In this document: positions 1 to 5,141 of the stretch, piece after piece
How positions within the stretch are numbered: the first letter of the stretch is position 1
Layout: each line of letters begins with the position of its first letter
Assembly (NCBI GenBank): GCA_026984555.1
Contig: JALSRY010000002.1
Span: forward strand, 1-5,937
DNA: 5,937 nucleotides
Direction: 5' to 3'
Source of the DNA: Phycisphaerae bacterium
Lineage (GTDB): Bacteria > Planctomycetota > Phycisphaerae > UBA1845 > Fen-1342
Translations under genes and position numbers: made by a program
The notes under the pieces: generated by a model
Databases searched by the model: none
What the model was told of the DNA's origin: nothing
Seen by the model: the letters and a program-made list of their open reading frames with translations, nothing else

Positions 1-25
1 GTCATTTTTCAAAAAAAACTCAGGC
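1..25 (-). terminator. possible weak terminator after the DUF456 gene
   Basis: Read on the minus strand, the DUF456 stop codon is followed within about ten bases by a run of eight T (11-18 on the plus strand). The only preceding hairpin I can draw is very short (GGC, loop CGTAA, GCC, spanning the stop codon), so a classical intrinsic terminator is doubtful. The T tract is nevertheless striking in such GC-rich DNA and lies where termination of this two-gene unit would be expected. The window ends here. Confidence 0.25.
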
Positions 26-544
26 TTACGGCCAATAAACCGCGACGGTGATGATGAGCCAGATCAGCGCGCCGACGGCGAGCTTGATAACGCGCCCGGC
101 AAACGTTCCGACACCCGCCCCGACTCCTGACTTGGCCGACTCCCCCACGTTGCGACCCGTGGCCAACTCCAACGCCGCCGCTCCGATGGCCGCCCCGCCG
201 CAAGCGCCGATCAGCGTTCCGACGAGCGGGATGGGGATCGCGAAGCTGGCCACGACCGCGCCGATCACCCCGCCGATGAGTGCGCCGACCGAACCCCAGC
301 GTGTGCCGCCGGCCTTTTTCGAGCCGACCATGCCGGTGACGAACTCGGCGATTTCGGCCGCCGCCGCGAGCGCAACGATGGTGACGAGCACGCCGGTGCT
401 GAAGATGTCCTGGGGGTTCCCCCGCCACCATTCGAGCGCGATGGCGCCGGCCACCATGAGCCACAGGCCGGGCAGGCCGGCGACCACGGTTGCCAGCCAG
501 ACGGCGTTGAGCACTACCAGCAGTGTCGCCCAGAGATACTCCAT
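26..544 (-). CDS. DUF456 family small integral membrane protein
   Basis: A 172-residue, very hydrophobic protein of unknown biochemical function. The N-terminus has hydrophobic stretches at about residues 5-22, 24-39 and 47-68, with a GLPGLWL turn near residue 23 that is typical of DUF456. Then come a short basic segment (GSKKAGGTRWG), a long glycine/alanine-rich stretch (about 83-122) with repeated small-residue spacing like a glycine zipper, and a last hydrophobic segment ending in VYWP. The length fits the family (about 160-170 residues). The reading frame stays open far upstream, but the ATG at 544 is preceded by GAAGGA about a dozen bases away, and the upstream extension is merely antisense-like Arg/His-rich sequence inside the transporter gene. 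It starts 20 bp after the transporter stop, so co-transcription is likely. The family call is good from sequence character; the role is unknown. Confidence 0.85.
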   Translation of the reverse strand: MEYLWATLLVVLNAVWLATVVAGLPGLWLMVAGAIALEWWRGNPQDIFSTGVLVTIVALAAAAEIAEFVTGMVGSKKAGGTRWGSVGALIGGVIGAVVASFAIPIPLVGTLIGACGGAAIGAAALELATGRNVGESAKSGVGAGVGTFAGRVIKLAVGALIWLIITVAVYWP

Positions 545-564
545 TTCGTGTGGTCCTTCGCCGG

Positions 565-1932
565 CTACTGTTCGATCGAGTGTGATGTGCCGTCGTCCTT
601 GAACAGCAACAGGAACGCTACGGCTACCACGGCGGCCATGATGCACGGCACGAGCCAGATCGTCTGCCAGTCGTGTGCTTTGAGCAGCAGGTCGCTCGCC
701 TGGTTCCACAGCGACTGGGCCTTGACGCCGGTGACTTGTCCGGCCGCTTCGCGCAGCGTCTTGGCCCGCTCCGCCAAGGCGGCGGCGTTCGGCGAAGCGA
801 ACCGGTTGACCAGCCGCCCGATGACCTGGGCGCCAATCAGCATGCCCAGTCCTTGCGTGATGAGTACGAGCAGCCCCTGTGCTTGGCCGCGAATCTTCTC
901 GTGGGCCTTCTGGTCGACGTAAATGAAGCCGGTGACGAAATAGAAGTCGTAGCAGATGCCGTGCAGCAGCACGCCGGCCATGATCATCCAGAAGATGCCG
1001 CCGTCGGCGGCGGCCGAGAAAAGCCCGTAGCGCACCACCCACGCGAACATGCCGACCAGCAGCATTTTCTTGACGCCCAGCCGCACGAAGAACAGCGGCA
1101 TCAGCAGCATGAAGACGACTTCGGTCCATTGCCCGAACGAGAGGTTGTACGCCGGGTTGTGCAAACCGGCCGCATCGGCGAACACGGGGGCGTAGTTGTA
1201 GTACGCCGCCAGCGGAATGCAGATCAGGAACGAGCTGACGATGAACACGGTGAACGAACGATCCTTCATCAGCACGAGCGCGTCGAGGCCGAGCACGTCG
1301 CGGACGGATACGCTCTTGCCCTTGGCCGGCGGCGGCGTGTGTGGCAGGACGAAACTGAACAGCCCGAGCGCCACCGCGGCCCCGCCGGCGACATAGAACT
1401 GCTGTGGCAGCTCATCGGCGTTCATGACCTTGCTGACGACGATGTTGGCCGCGATCCACCCCAACGTGCCGAAGACCCGCACGATCGGGAACTGTTTCTC
1501 GCGGTTGGGCAGGTTGTGGAACGCCAGCGTGTTGGTCAGCCCCAGTGTGGGCATGTAGCACAGCATGTGCAGCAGCAGGATGCCGATGAACGACCAGTGC
1601 GAGCCACCGTCGCGAGGCGTGAGAAACGGGGCTGCGAACAGGGCCGCGCCACCCACGACGTGCATCACCACCAACACCCGCTCGGTCGAGAAGAAACGGT
1701 CCGCCACCATGCCCAGGAAGAACGGGCTGATGATGGCGGCGATCGGCCCCACCGTGTACGCCCAGTAGATCACCTCGCCCATCTGGTGCACACGCATGTA
1801 GTTGCCGACCGTGACGTACCACGCCCCCCAGATGAAAAACTCGAGGAACATCATGATCGAGAGGCGGACCGTAGCGGCTCGCGGTGCGGCGGTTTCAGGC
1901 AGACCGTTGTGAGACGAACTGTCGGTATTCAT
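565..1932 (-). CDS. NupG-like nucleoside:H+ symporter family MFS permease
   Basis: A 455-residue major facilitator of the inner membrane, probably a proton-coupled nucleoside importer. Several stretches line up with E. coli NupG from memory: FFIWGAWYVTVGNYM (32-46), a loop 2-3 motif GMVADRFFS (74-82), YMPTLGLTNT (126-135), RVFGTLGW (152-159), LGLDALVL (214-221), QWTE (268-271), YDFYFVTG (328-335) and DWQTIWL before the last helix. R152, T156, Q268 and E271 correspond to residues lining the NupG binding pocket (R136, T140, Q261, E264); the pocket Phe143 is Trp159 here. The loop before the last helix (about 378-424) is some 40-45 residues longer than in NupG and rich in Ala, Arg and Gln. The ATG at 1932 has a GAGGG ten bases upstream. 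The DUF456 gene follows on the same strand. Family assignment is strong; substrate specificity is inferred. Confidence 0.9.
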   Translation of the reverse strand: MNTDSSSHNGLPETAAPRAATVRLSIMMFLEFFIWGAWYVTVGNYMRVHQMGEVIYWAYTVGPIAAIISPFFLGMVADRFFSTERVLVVMHVVGGAALFAAPFLTPRDGGSHWSFIGILLLHMLCYMPTLGLTNTLAFHNLPNREKQFPIVRVFGTLGWIAANIVVSKVMNADELPQQFYVAGGAAVALGLFSFVLPHTPPPAKGKSVSVRDVLGLDALVLMKDRSFTVFIVSSFLICIPLAAYYNYAPVFADAAGLHNPAYNLSFGQWTEVVFMLLMPLFFVRLGVKKMLLVGMFAWVVRYGLFSAAADGGIFWMIMAGVLLHGICYDFYFVTGFIYVDQKAHEKIRGQAQGLLVLITQGLGMLIGAQVIGRLVNRFASPNAAALAERAKTLREAAGQVTGVKAQSLWNQASDLLLKAHDWQTIWLVPCIMAAVVAVAFLLLFKDDGTSHSIEQ

Positions 1933-2064
1933 GGCGTGGGCACCCTCGCGACGTTCTGATTTCCGAGCATGAAGCCGGCATCGTAACGGAACCGCGGGAG
2001 CACGTCACACGGCTGCGCACGCGGCCAAACATCTCATATCGTCTCGAATCGCACACATGGTTTG

Positions 2065-2076
2065 CTTGCCGGCAAG
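2065..2076. promoter_or_regulatory. perfect 12-bp palindrome, candidate operator
   Basis: CTTGCCGGCAAG is its own reverse complement and lies in the 234-bp region between the divergent permease and PilZ genes, 90 bp before the PilZ start. A partial second copy (CCGGCAAA) sits at 2092-2099, inside another small inverted repeat (CGGAC 2087-2091 with GTCCG 2100-2104). This could be a binding site for a dimeric regulator acting on either gene. No regulator gene is present in the window, so the role is inference from symmetry and position only. A TATACA that could serve as a -10 box lies at 2142-2147, but no good -35 box matches it. Confidence 0.3.
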
Positions 2077-2166
2077 ATTTGGTACACGGACCCGGCAAAG
2101 TCCGGGGGGGCGTCGTGCCGATAGTACCCCCGTGGGGACTCTATACAGCACCGCGGGAGCATACCG

Positions 2167-2580
2167 ATGGACAAGTCACGTTCAAGTCCACTCACGCAAG
2201 CGGAGTGGATCGACCTCATCAACGAGTACGCCGAACCCGAACCGGAGTTGTCGCGTCGCCGAGAAGAGCCGCGCGGGCTGATCATTCCGCCTGCCCCCGT
2301 CAAACTCACGCTGGTGATCGACGAACAGCCGGTCGTCGCCCGCGGTACGCTGCTCAATGTTTCAGCCAGCGGCGTCATGGTGAAGACGGACCATTACATC
2401 CCGTCCGAGACGCCGGTGTGGATCGACGTCTGGTTGGAGGAAGACAAGCTCAGCGTGGCGGGACAAGTGATTCACACCAGCCAGACTGTGGGGGGAAACA
2501 AGGTGGGAATCGAACTACGCTTCGTCGATAACGAGACGGGAGCGAAGGTCAAACCGAGCAACACCGCGACCGCTACGTAG
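2167..2580 (+). CDS. PilZ domain protein, probable c-di-GMP receptor
   Basis: A 137-residue soluble protein. The PilZ signature is visible: an RxxxR motif at R32-EEP-R36, then NVSASG at 64-69 matching the (D/N)xSxxG motif, separated by a spacing normal for the family. The rest predicts as beta-rich (KLTLVIDEQPVV, VWIDVWLEE, LSVAGQVIHTSQ, KVGIELRF), as expected of the PilZ barrel. The N-terminal 30 residues are acidic and contain TQAEWIDLINEYAEPEPE, probably a short helix; the C-terminal tail (KPSNTATAT) looks disordered. There is no fused catalytic or output domain. PilZ proteins bind cyclic di-GMP and relay it to motility, polysaccharide or other targets; the partner cannot be told from this context. 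The ATG at 2167 has GGGAG seven bases upstream. The gene appears monocistronic: the permease is divergent, and a strong hairpin and 226 bp separate it from fabI. Confidence 0.85.
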   Translation: MDKSRSSPLTQAEWIDLINEYAEPEPELSRRREEPRGLIIPPAPVKLTLVIDEQPVVARGTLLNVSASGVMVKTDHYIPSETPVWIDVWLEEDKLSVAGQVIHTSQTVGGNKVGIELRFVDNETGAKVKPSNTATAT

Positions 2581-2600
2581 CGAGCGCCTCGTCGCGAGAT

Positions 2601-2648
2601 ACGCCGCCCGGAGATCAGATGCCTGCTGGCGTCTGCTCCGGGCGGTGT
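2601..2648 (+). terminator. long two-part hairpin after the PilZ gene (terminator-like, no U tract)
   Basis: Twenty bases after the PilZ stop, 2601-2613 pairs with 2636-2648 (13 bp with one G-U; the core CCGCCCGGAG/CTCCGGGCGG is perfect). After a two-base bulge (2614-2615), 2616-2623 pairs with 2628-2635 (8 bp, one G-U) around a TGCT tetraloop. The total is 21 pairs in a 48-nt element, far beyond chance expectation. No run of U follows, so it is not a textbook intrinsic terminator; it may act as a U-less terminator, an mRNA 3'-end stabiliser or a structured RNA. A second 7-bp GC hairpin (2673-2679 with 2690-2696) lies just downstream. The structure is seen directly; the function is inferred. 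Confidence 0.5.
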
Positions 2649-2727
2649 GCGTTGGGGAGAGCCGGCAGGTGCCCGCGCGCCGAGGTGTTCGCGCGGTTGG
2701 GCGACGTGCAATCGTTCGTGGGGCTGC

Positions 2728-2756
2728 TTGCAACGTCCTTGCGGTGCCGCTACCGT
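2728..2756 (+). promoter_or_regulatory. candidate sigma70-type promoter for fabI
   Basis: TTGCAA (2728-2733) and TACCGT (2751-2756) are separated by exactly 17 bases and lie about 50 bp before the fabI start. The -35 box matches the consensus well; the -10 box matches only three of six positions. Planctomycete promoters are poorly defined, so this is a weak prediction. Confidence 0.22.
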
Positions 2757-2806
2757 TGTGCGGCTTAGTGGGAATCCGTCGGGCCGGGCTGCCACGGGAG
2801 TGATCG

Positions 2807-3580
2807 ATGGGGTTGATGGAAGGGAAAAAGGGTCTGATTTTCGGCGTGGCGAACGACCGTTCGCTCGCCTGGCACATCGCGGAAAAGCTCCACCAGGAAG
2901 GGGCCGAACTCGGCTTCACGCACCTGCCGCCGCCGAAGATGGAGCGGCGGGTACGGCTGTTGGCCGAGCCGATCGGTGCGAAGGTGATCCTGCCGTGCGA
3001 CGTGACCGACGACGACCAGATCGAGCGTGTGTTTCGCGAGGCACACGAGATCATGGGCGACTTCGATTTCGTTTTGCATTCGATCGCGTACGCGAGCCGC
3101 GAGGCGCTGGCCAACCCCTTCTTCCAGACCACGCGGGGTGACTTCCTCCAGGCGATGGAGATCAGTGCGTACTCGCTGGTGGCCTTGGCGCGCTTCGGAC
3201 TGCCCACGATGGCCGAGGGTGGCGCGATGCTGACGCTGTCGTACATGGGCTCGGTCAAGATGATCCCCGGCTACAACGTGATGGGCGTATGCAAAGCGGC
3301 GCTCGAGTCGTCGGTGCGTTATCTCGCCGGCGAGCTGGGTCGCGAGAAGGGGATTCGCGTCAACGCGATTTCCGCCGGGCCGGTGCAGACGCTTTCTGCC
3401 GCCGGCGTGAGCGGGTTTGACAAGATTCTGCGCCACTATCCGCAAAAAGCACCGCTGCACCGCAACATTCGGGCCCACGAGGTGGGCAGCGCCGGCCTCT
3501 ACCTGCTCAGCGATCTTTCCAGCGGGGTAACGGGCGAGATCCACTACGTCGATGCGGGGTACAACATCGTCGGTTGGTAA
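2807..3580 (+). CDS. fabI: enoyl-[acyl-carrier-protein] reductase (FabI type)
   Basis: A 257-residue cytoplasmic enzyme that catalyses the last step of each elongation cycle in type II fatty acid synthesis, reducing trans-2-enoyl-ACP with NAD(P)H. It is an atypical short-chain dehydrogenase: the nucleotide loop is GVANDRSLAW (13-22), the adenine-side motif CDV is at 64-66, HSIAYA is at 91-96, and the catalytic Y156-x6-K163 lies in GYNVMGVCKA, with the second FabI tyrosine at Y146 (LSYMG). These catalytic positions carry the same numbers as in E. coli FabI. RVNAISAGPVQTL (184-196) and the C-terminal SSGVTGEIHYVDAGYNI are also family hallmarks. E. coli Gly93 is Ala94 here, as is natural in some FabI proteins; Met159 and the Phe corresponding to F203 (F204 here) are kept, so nothing indicates triclosan resistance. 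The ATG at 2807 has GGGAG six bases upstream; a second in-frame ATG at 2816 is less well spaced. It is a single gene, convergent with comF. Confidence 0.97.
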   Translation: MGLMEGKKGLIFGVANDRSLAWHIAEKLHQEGAELGFTHLPPPKMERRVRLLAEPIGAKVILPCDVTDDDQIERVFREAHEIMGDFDFVLHSIAYASREALANPFFQTTRGDFLQAMEISAYSLVALARFGLPTMAEGGAMLTLSYMGSVKMIPGYNVMGVCKAALESSVRYLAGELGREKGIRVNAISAGPVQTLSAAGVSGFDKILRHYPQKAPLHRNIRAHEVGSAGLYLLSDLSSGVTGEIHYVDAGYNIVGW

Positions 3581-3605
3581 GCCGAAAGTGGGGGGGAGAG
3601 CCGTG

Positions 3606-3623
3606 CGCCGGCCGCCGCCGGCG
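3606..3623. terminator. GC hairpin between convergent fabI and comF
   Basis: CGCCGGC (3606-3612) pairs with GCCGGCG (3617-3623) around a CGCC loop, in the 45-bp gap between the two convergent stop codons and directly after the comF stop. It could terminate both transcripts, but neither side carries a T tract, and short GC palindromes are common in DNA of this composition. Confidence 0.3.
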
Positions 3624-3625
3624 GG

Positions 3626-4492
3626 TCAGCCCGTCTCCTCCGCGGGGTTGGTGGTTGGGATGCGAACCTCGCGATCTCCGGCGAATCCCGACCTCGCAGC
3701 CACCGCCGCCCAGATGCGGCGCGCTCCCGCCTGCCGGAGCACCTTGGCGACCTCGTGGAGCGTGGCGCCGGTGACGACGAGATTGTCGATGATGCAGACG
3801 TTGCGACCGGCGACCGCAGGTCGGCGGGCAGGCTCGAAACACCCGCGCACATTGCGAAACCGCTCCGTCGCGGAGCGTGCGCGCGTCTGACTGCGTGTGT
3901 ATTTTTCCCGGCGGACGGCGGATCGGTGGACGGGAATGTGTATCCGTTCCGAAACCGCTTCCGCCAGTACCTGCGCATGATCGCACGGCCGCTGCCACCG
4001 GCGCAGCCAGTGCATCGGCACCGGAACGAGGACGTCGATTTCCGCGATCCACGGCTGCCGGCGCAGCGCCGCCGCCAACCACTGCCCGAGAACCGCCGCC
4101 GGCCGATCAGGCGTACCGAACTTCAGCGCCTGGAGCATTCGCTGCAACGGGGCGATGTGATACTCGCCGATCCGGGCGATGCCGGCCACGTTCCAATGGC
4201 GTTCGTGTCGGCACAAGCCGCAACGGCCGTCGAACATGGTCAGTGGCGAAGCGGTTCGTCCACAGCGGGGGCAGGCGGGCAGGGCGGCCGCGGCCTCGAT
4301 CTCCGCCAGGCAATCGGGGCACAGCAACCCCATATCGCCGGGGATCCACAACGCACACGCGGCACACGTTTGCGGCCAAACGACATCCACGAGGGAACTT
4401 AGCACGTGGCGACCCGCCACCAGCAGGGCCCCGCCCCTCGCGGTTCCGCGACGTCGGCTCCCCCGCCCGGTTTCCGGCGCGGCGCGACCCAT
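3626..4492 (-). CDS. comF: ComF family phosphoribosyltransferase-fold protein
   Basis: A 288-residue protein. The N-terminal third has four CxxC pairs (C43/C46, C58/C61, C74/C77, C91/C94), a zinc-binding region as in ComF/GntX proteins, preceded by LSSLVDVVWPQTCAAC, the usual ComF opening. The rest is a type I phosphoribosyltransferase fold: a YxxxxxxMLQALKFG segment (111-126), VLVPVPMHWLRRWQRPCDHAQVLAE (two halves, 154-178), RSQTRARSATERFRNV (200-215) and the PRPP loop IIDNLVVTGATL (234-245). The loop normally reads DD...TTGAT; here it is D236-N237 and V240-T241. ComF proteins act in uptake and processing of transforming DNA in naturally competent bacteria, but many noncompetent species carry homologues. 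Its ATG overlaps the xseB stop (TGATG), indicating translational coupling. No Shine-Dalgarno precedes it, and the first 25-30 Arg/Gly-rich residues are longer than usual, so the true start could be downstream. Confidence 0.9.
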   Translation of the reverse strand: MGRAAPETGRGSRRRGTARGGALLVAGRHVLSSLVDVVWPQTCAACALWIPGDMGLLCPDCLAEIEAAAALPACPRCGRTASPLTMFDGRCGLCRHERHWNVAGIARIGEYHIAPLQRMLQALKFGTPDRPAAVLGQWLAAALRRQPWIAEIDVLVPVPMHWLRRWQRPCDHAQVLAEAVSERIHIPVHRSAVRREKYTRSQTRARSATERFRNVRGCFEPARRPAVAGRNVCIIDNLVVTGATLHEVAKVLRQAGARRIWAAVAARSGFAGDREVRIPTTNPAEETG

Positions 4493-4761
4493 CAGACCGG
4501 AGGTTGGTCTTCGCCGGCGGCGTCGGCGGGCGGCTCGAACGGCTCGGAGCGGGGCTGACCTTGGGCGTCGATCTGGATTTGGCGGATCCGCTGCTCGGCC
4601 TTGTCCAGGATTTGCCGGCAGTGGGCCGCGAGCTTCATCGCCTCCTCGTAACGACCGATAGATTCCTCGATCCCGATTTCCCCGGTTTCCATCGCCTCGA
4701 CGATCTCATCGAGACGCCGCATGGCTTCTTCGAACTTCAGATTGCGTATGGCTTTGCTCAT
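4492..4761 (-). CDS. xseB: exodeoxyribonuclease VII small subunit
   Basis: An 89-residue protein, the small subunit of exonuclease VII, which with XseA degrades single-stranded DNA in both directions to oligonucleotides in DNA repair. The conserved helical hairpin is clear: FEEAMRRLDEIVEAMETG (10-27), EIGIEESIGRYEEAMKLA (28-45) and CRQILDKAEQRI (48-59). The tail after residue 66 is Pro/Glu/Gln-rich and probably disordered. The frame is also open to an ATG at 4800, but the ATG at 4761 gives the normal length, begins at the conserved region and has AGGA seven bases upstream, so I chose it. Its TGA shares one base with the comF ATG. The partner xseA, often adjacent, is absent here: upstream is a divergent intergenic region and downstream is comF. 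Confidence 0.92.
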   Translation of the reverse strand: MSKAIRNLKFEEAMRRLDEIVEAMETGEIGIEESIGRYEEAMKLAAHCRQILDKAEQRIRQIQIDAQGQPRSEPFEPPADAAGEDQPPV

Positions 4762-4801
4762 GGCGCGTTCCTGCGGCGGGTTGTGACCCCGGAGGGGCAT
4801 C

Positions 4802-4865
4802 TTGACGCCTGGGGTCGGGTCGGGTCAAGCGGGTGGCGTCGGGACGCGTGCCTTAGAGGCGTCAA
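4802..4865. repeat. 9-bp perfect inverted repeat flanking a G-rich tract
   Basis: TTGACGCCT (4802-4810) is the exact reverse complement of AGGCGTCAA (4857-4865), 46 bases apart. The left arm abuts the G-quadruplex motif that starts at 4811, so the arms could close a stem around it. It lies about 40-105 bp upstream of the xseB start and so may be in its promoter or leader. A shorter overlapping alternative pairs CTTGAC (4801-4806) with GTCAAG (4824-4829). Confidence 0.45.
4811..4833 (+). promoter_or_regulatory. canonical G-quadruplex motif upstream of xseB
   Basis: Four G tracts on the plus strand (4811-4814, 4817-4819, 4822-4824, 4831-4833) are separated by loops of 2, 2 and 6 bases (TC, TC, TCAAGC), satisfying the standard G3+N1-7 rule; a spare GGG follows at 4841-4843. 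The first three tracts form a GGGTC tandem repeat. The G-rich strand is the template strand for xseB, 50-72 bp before its start codon. The motif is seen directly; folding and any regulatory effect are inference. Confidence 0.5.
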
Positions 4866-4889
4866 CTTGCACATTTGTAGAAGTTTAAC

Positions 4890-4918
4890 TTGATTCGGCC
4901 TTCGCTGGGGGCTATGTT
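4890..4918 (+). promoter_or_regulatory. candidate sigma70-type promoter for the EF-G gene
   Basis: TTGATT (4890-4895) and TATGTT (4913-4918) are separated by exactly 17 bases, each matching consensus at four of six positions, in the only AT-richer patch of this intergenic region. It would give a leader of about 215 nt before the EF-G start. Confidence 0.35.
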
Positions 4919-4994
4919 CATGGACGAAATGTAGTTTCGGGTTCCCGCCGACGTTCTGATCCGGGGGGCACCAGAGTGCGGCCGTGTGGTCGCC

Positions 4995-5016
4995 CTGTGG
5001 GTCTTCCCTCCCACAG
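4995..5016 (+). other. 7-bp hairpin in the EF-G leader
   Basis: CTGTGGG (4995-5001) pairs perfectly with CCCACAG (5010-5016) around an eight-base pyrimidine-rich loop (TCTTCCCT). It lies in the presumed 5' leader, about 125 nt before the EF-G start. No known leader motif is recognised and no T run follows. Confidence 0.3.
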
Positions 5017-5141
5017 ACGAGTGAGTCATCCGCATCGACCCGCACGCAGCGGGGCGGGAAGTGTGCGGCACAACGAACAGGCAGCATGCCGGCGCGAATC
5101 GCCGTAAGTCGCTGTCGCAAGTAAGGTTATGGTTTGAGGTC

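Larger units (their letters stand above)
4762..5141. other. 380-bp divergent intergenic region (xseB / EF-G)
   Basis: No convincing gene lies here; open frames on the minus strand are Arg/His/Cys-rich and lack ribosome binding sites. Seen in it, left to right: the xseB ribosome binding site, a G-quadruplex motif at 4811-4833 bracketed by a 9-bp inverted repeat, an AT-richer patch (4864-4895) with a candidate plus-strand promoter at 4890-4918, a perfect 7-bp hairpin at 4995-5016, a weaker one (5040-5045 with 5063-5068), and a two-codon frame ATG GTT TGA at 5129-5137 just before the EF-G start. If the promoter is real, the EF-G leader is about 215 nt. Confidence 0.6.

Noticed and set aside
545..1129. 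Upstream extension of the DUF456 frame to an ATG at 1129
   Set aside because: The extra 195 codons lie within the permease gene and read as Arg/His/Ala-rich noise; the ATG at 544 has a ribosome binding site and gives the family length.
673..1959. 428-codon open frame on the plus strand opposite the permease
   Set aside because: It is antisense to a clear NupG-like protein and encodes Gln/His/Arg/Glu-rich sequence with no family resemblance; long antisense frames are usual in GC-rich DNA.
1991..2161. 12-bp direct repeat ACCGCGGGAGCA at 1991-2002 and 2150-2161
   Set aside because: About one 12-base match is expected by chance in a window this size, more in GC-rich DNA; the second copy is simply the PilZ ribosome binding region.
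2807..3580. Possible triclosan- or diazaborine-resistant FabI because E. coli Gly93 is Ala here
   Set aside because: Alanine at this position is natural in sensitive FabI proteins such as that of Staphylococcus aureus, and the other resistance positions I can align are unchanged.
4762..4800. Earlier xseB start at 4800
   Set aside because: It adds 13 nonconserved residues (MPLRGHNPPQERA); the ATG at 4761 has AGGA at good spacing and matches the family N-terminus.
3877..4893. 338-codon open frame on the plus strand opposite comF and xseB
   Set aside because: It spans two recognisable genes and their intergenic region and has Arg/Pro/Gly-rich low-complexity composition; no ribosome binding site or motif.
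1949..4960. 12-bp CGACGTTCTGAT shared by two intergenic regions (1949-1960 and 4949-4960)
   Set aside because: Flanks do not match and one such repeat is expected by chance; not supported as a shared regulatory site.
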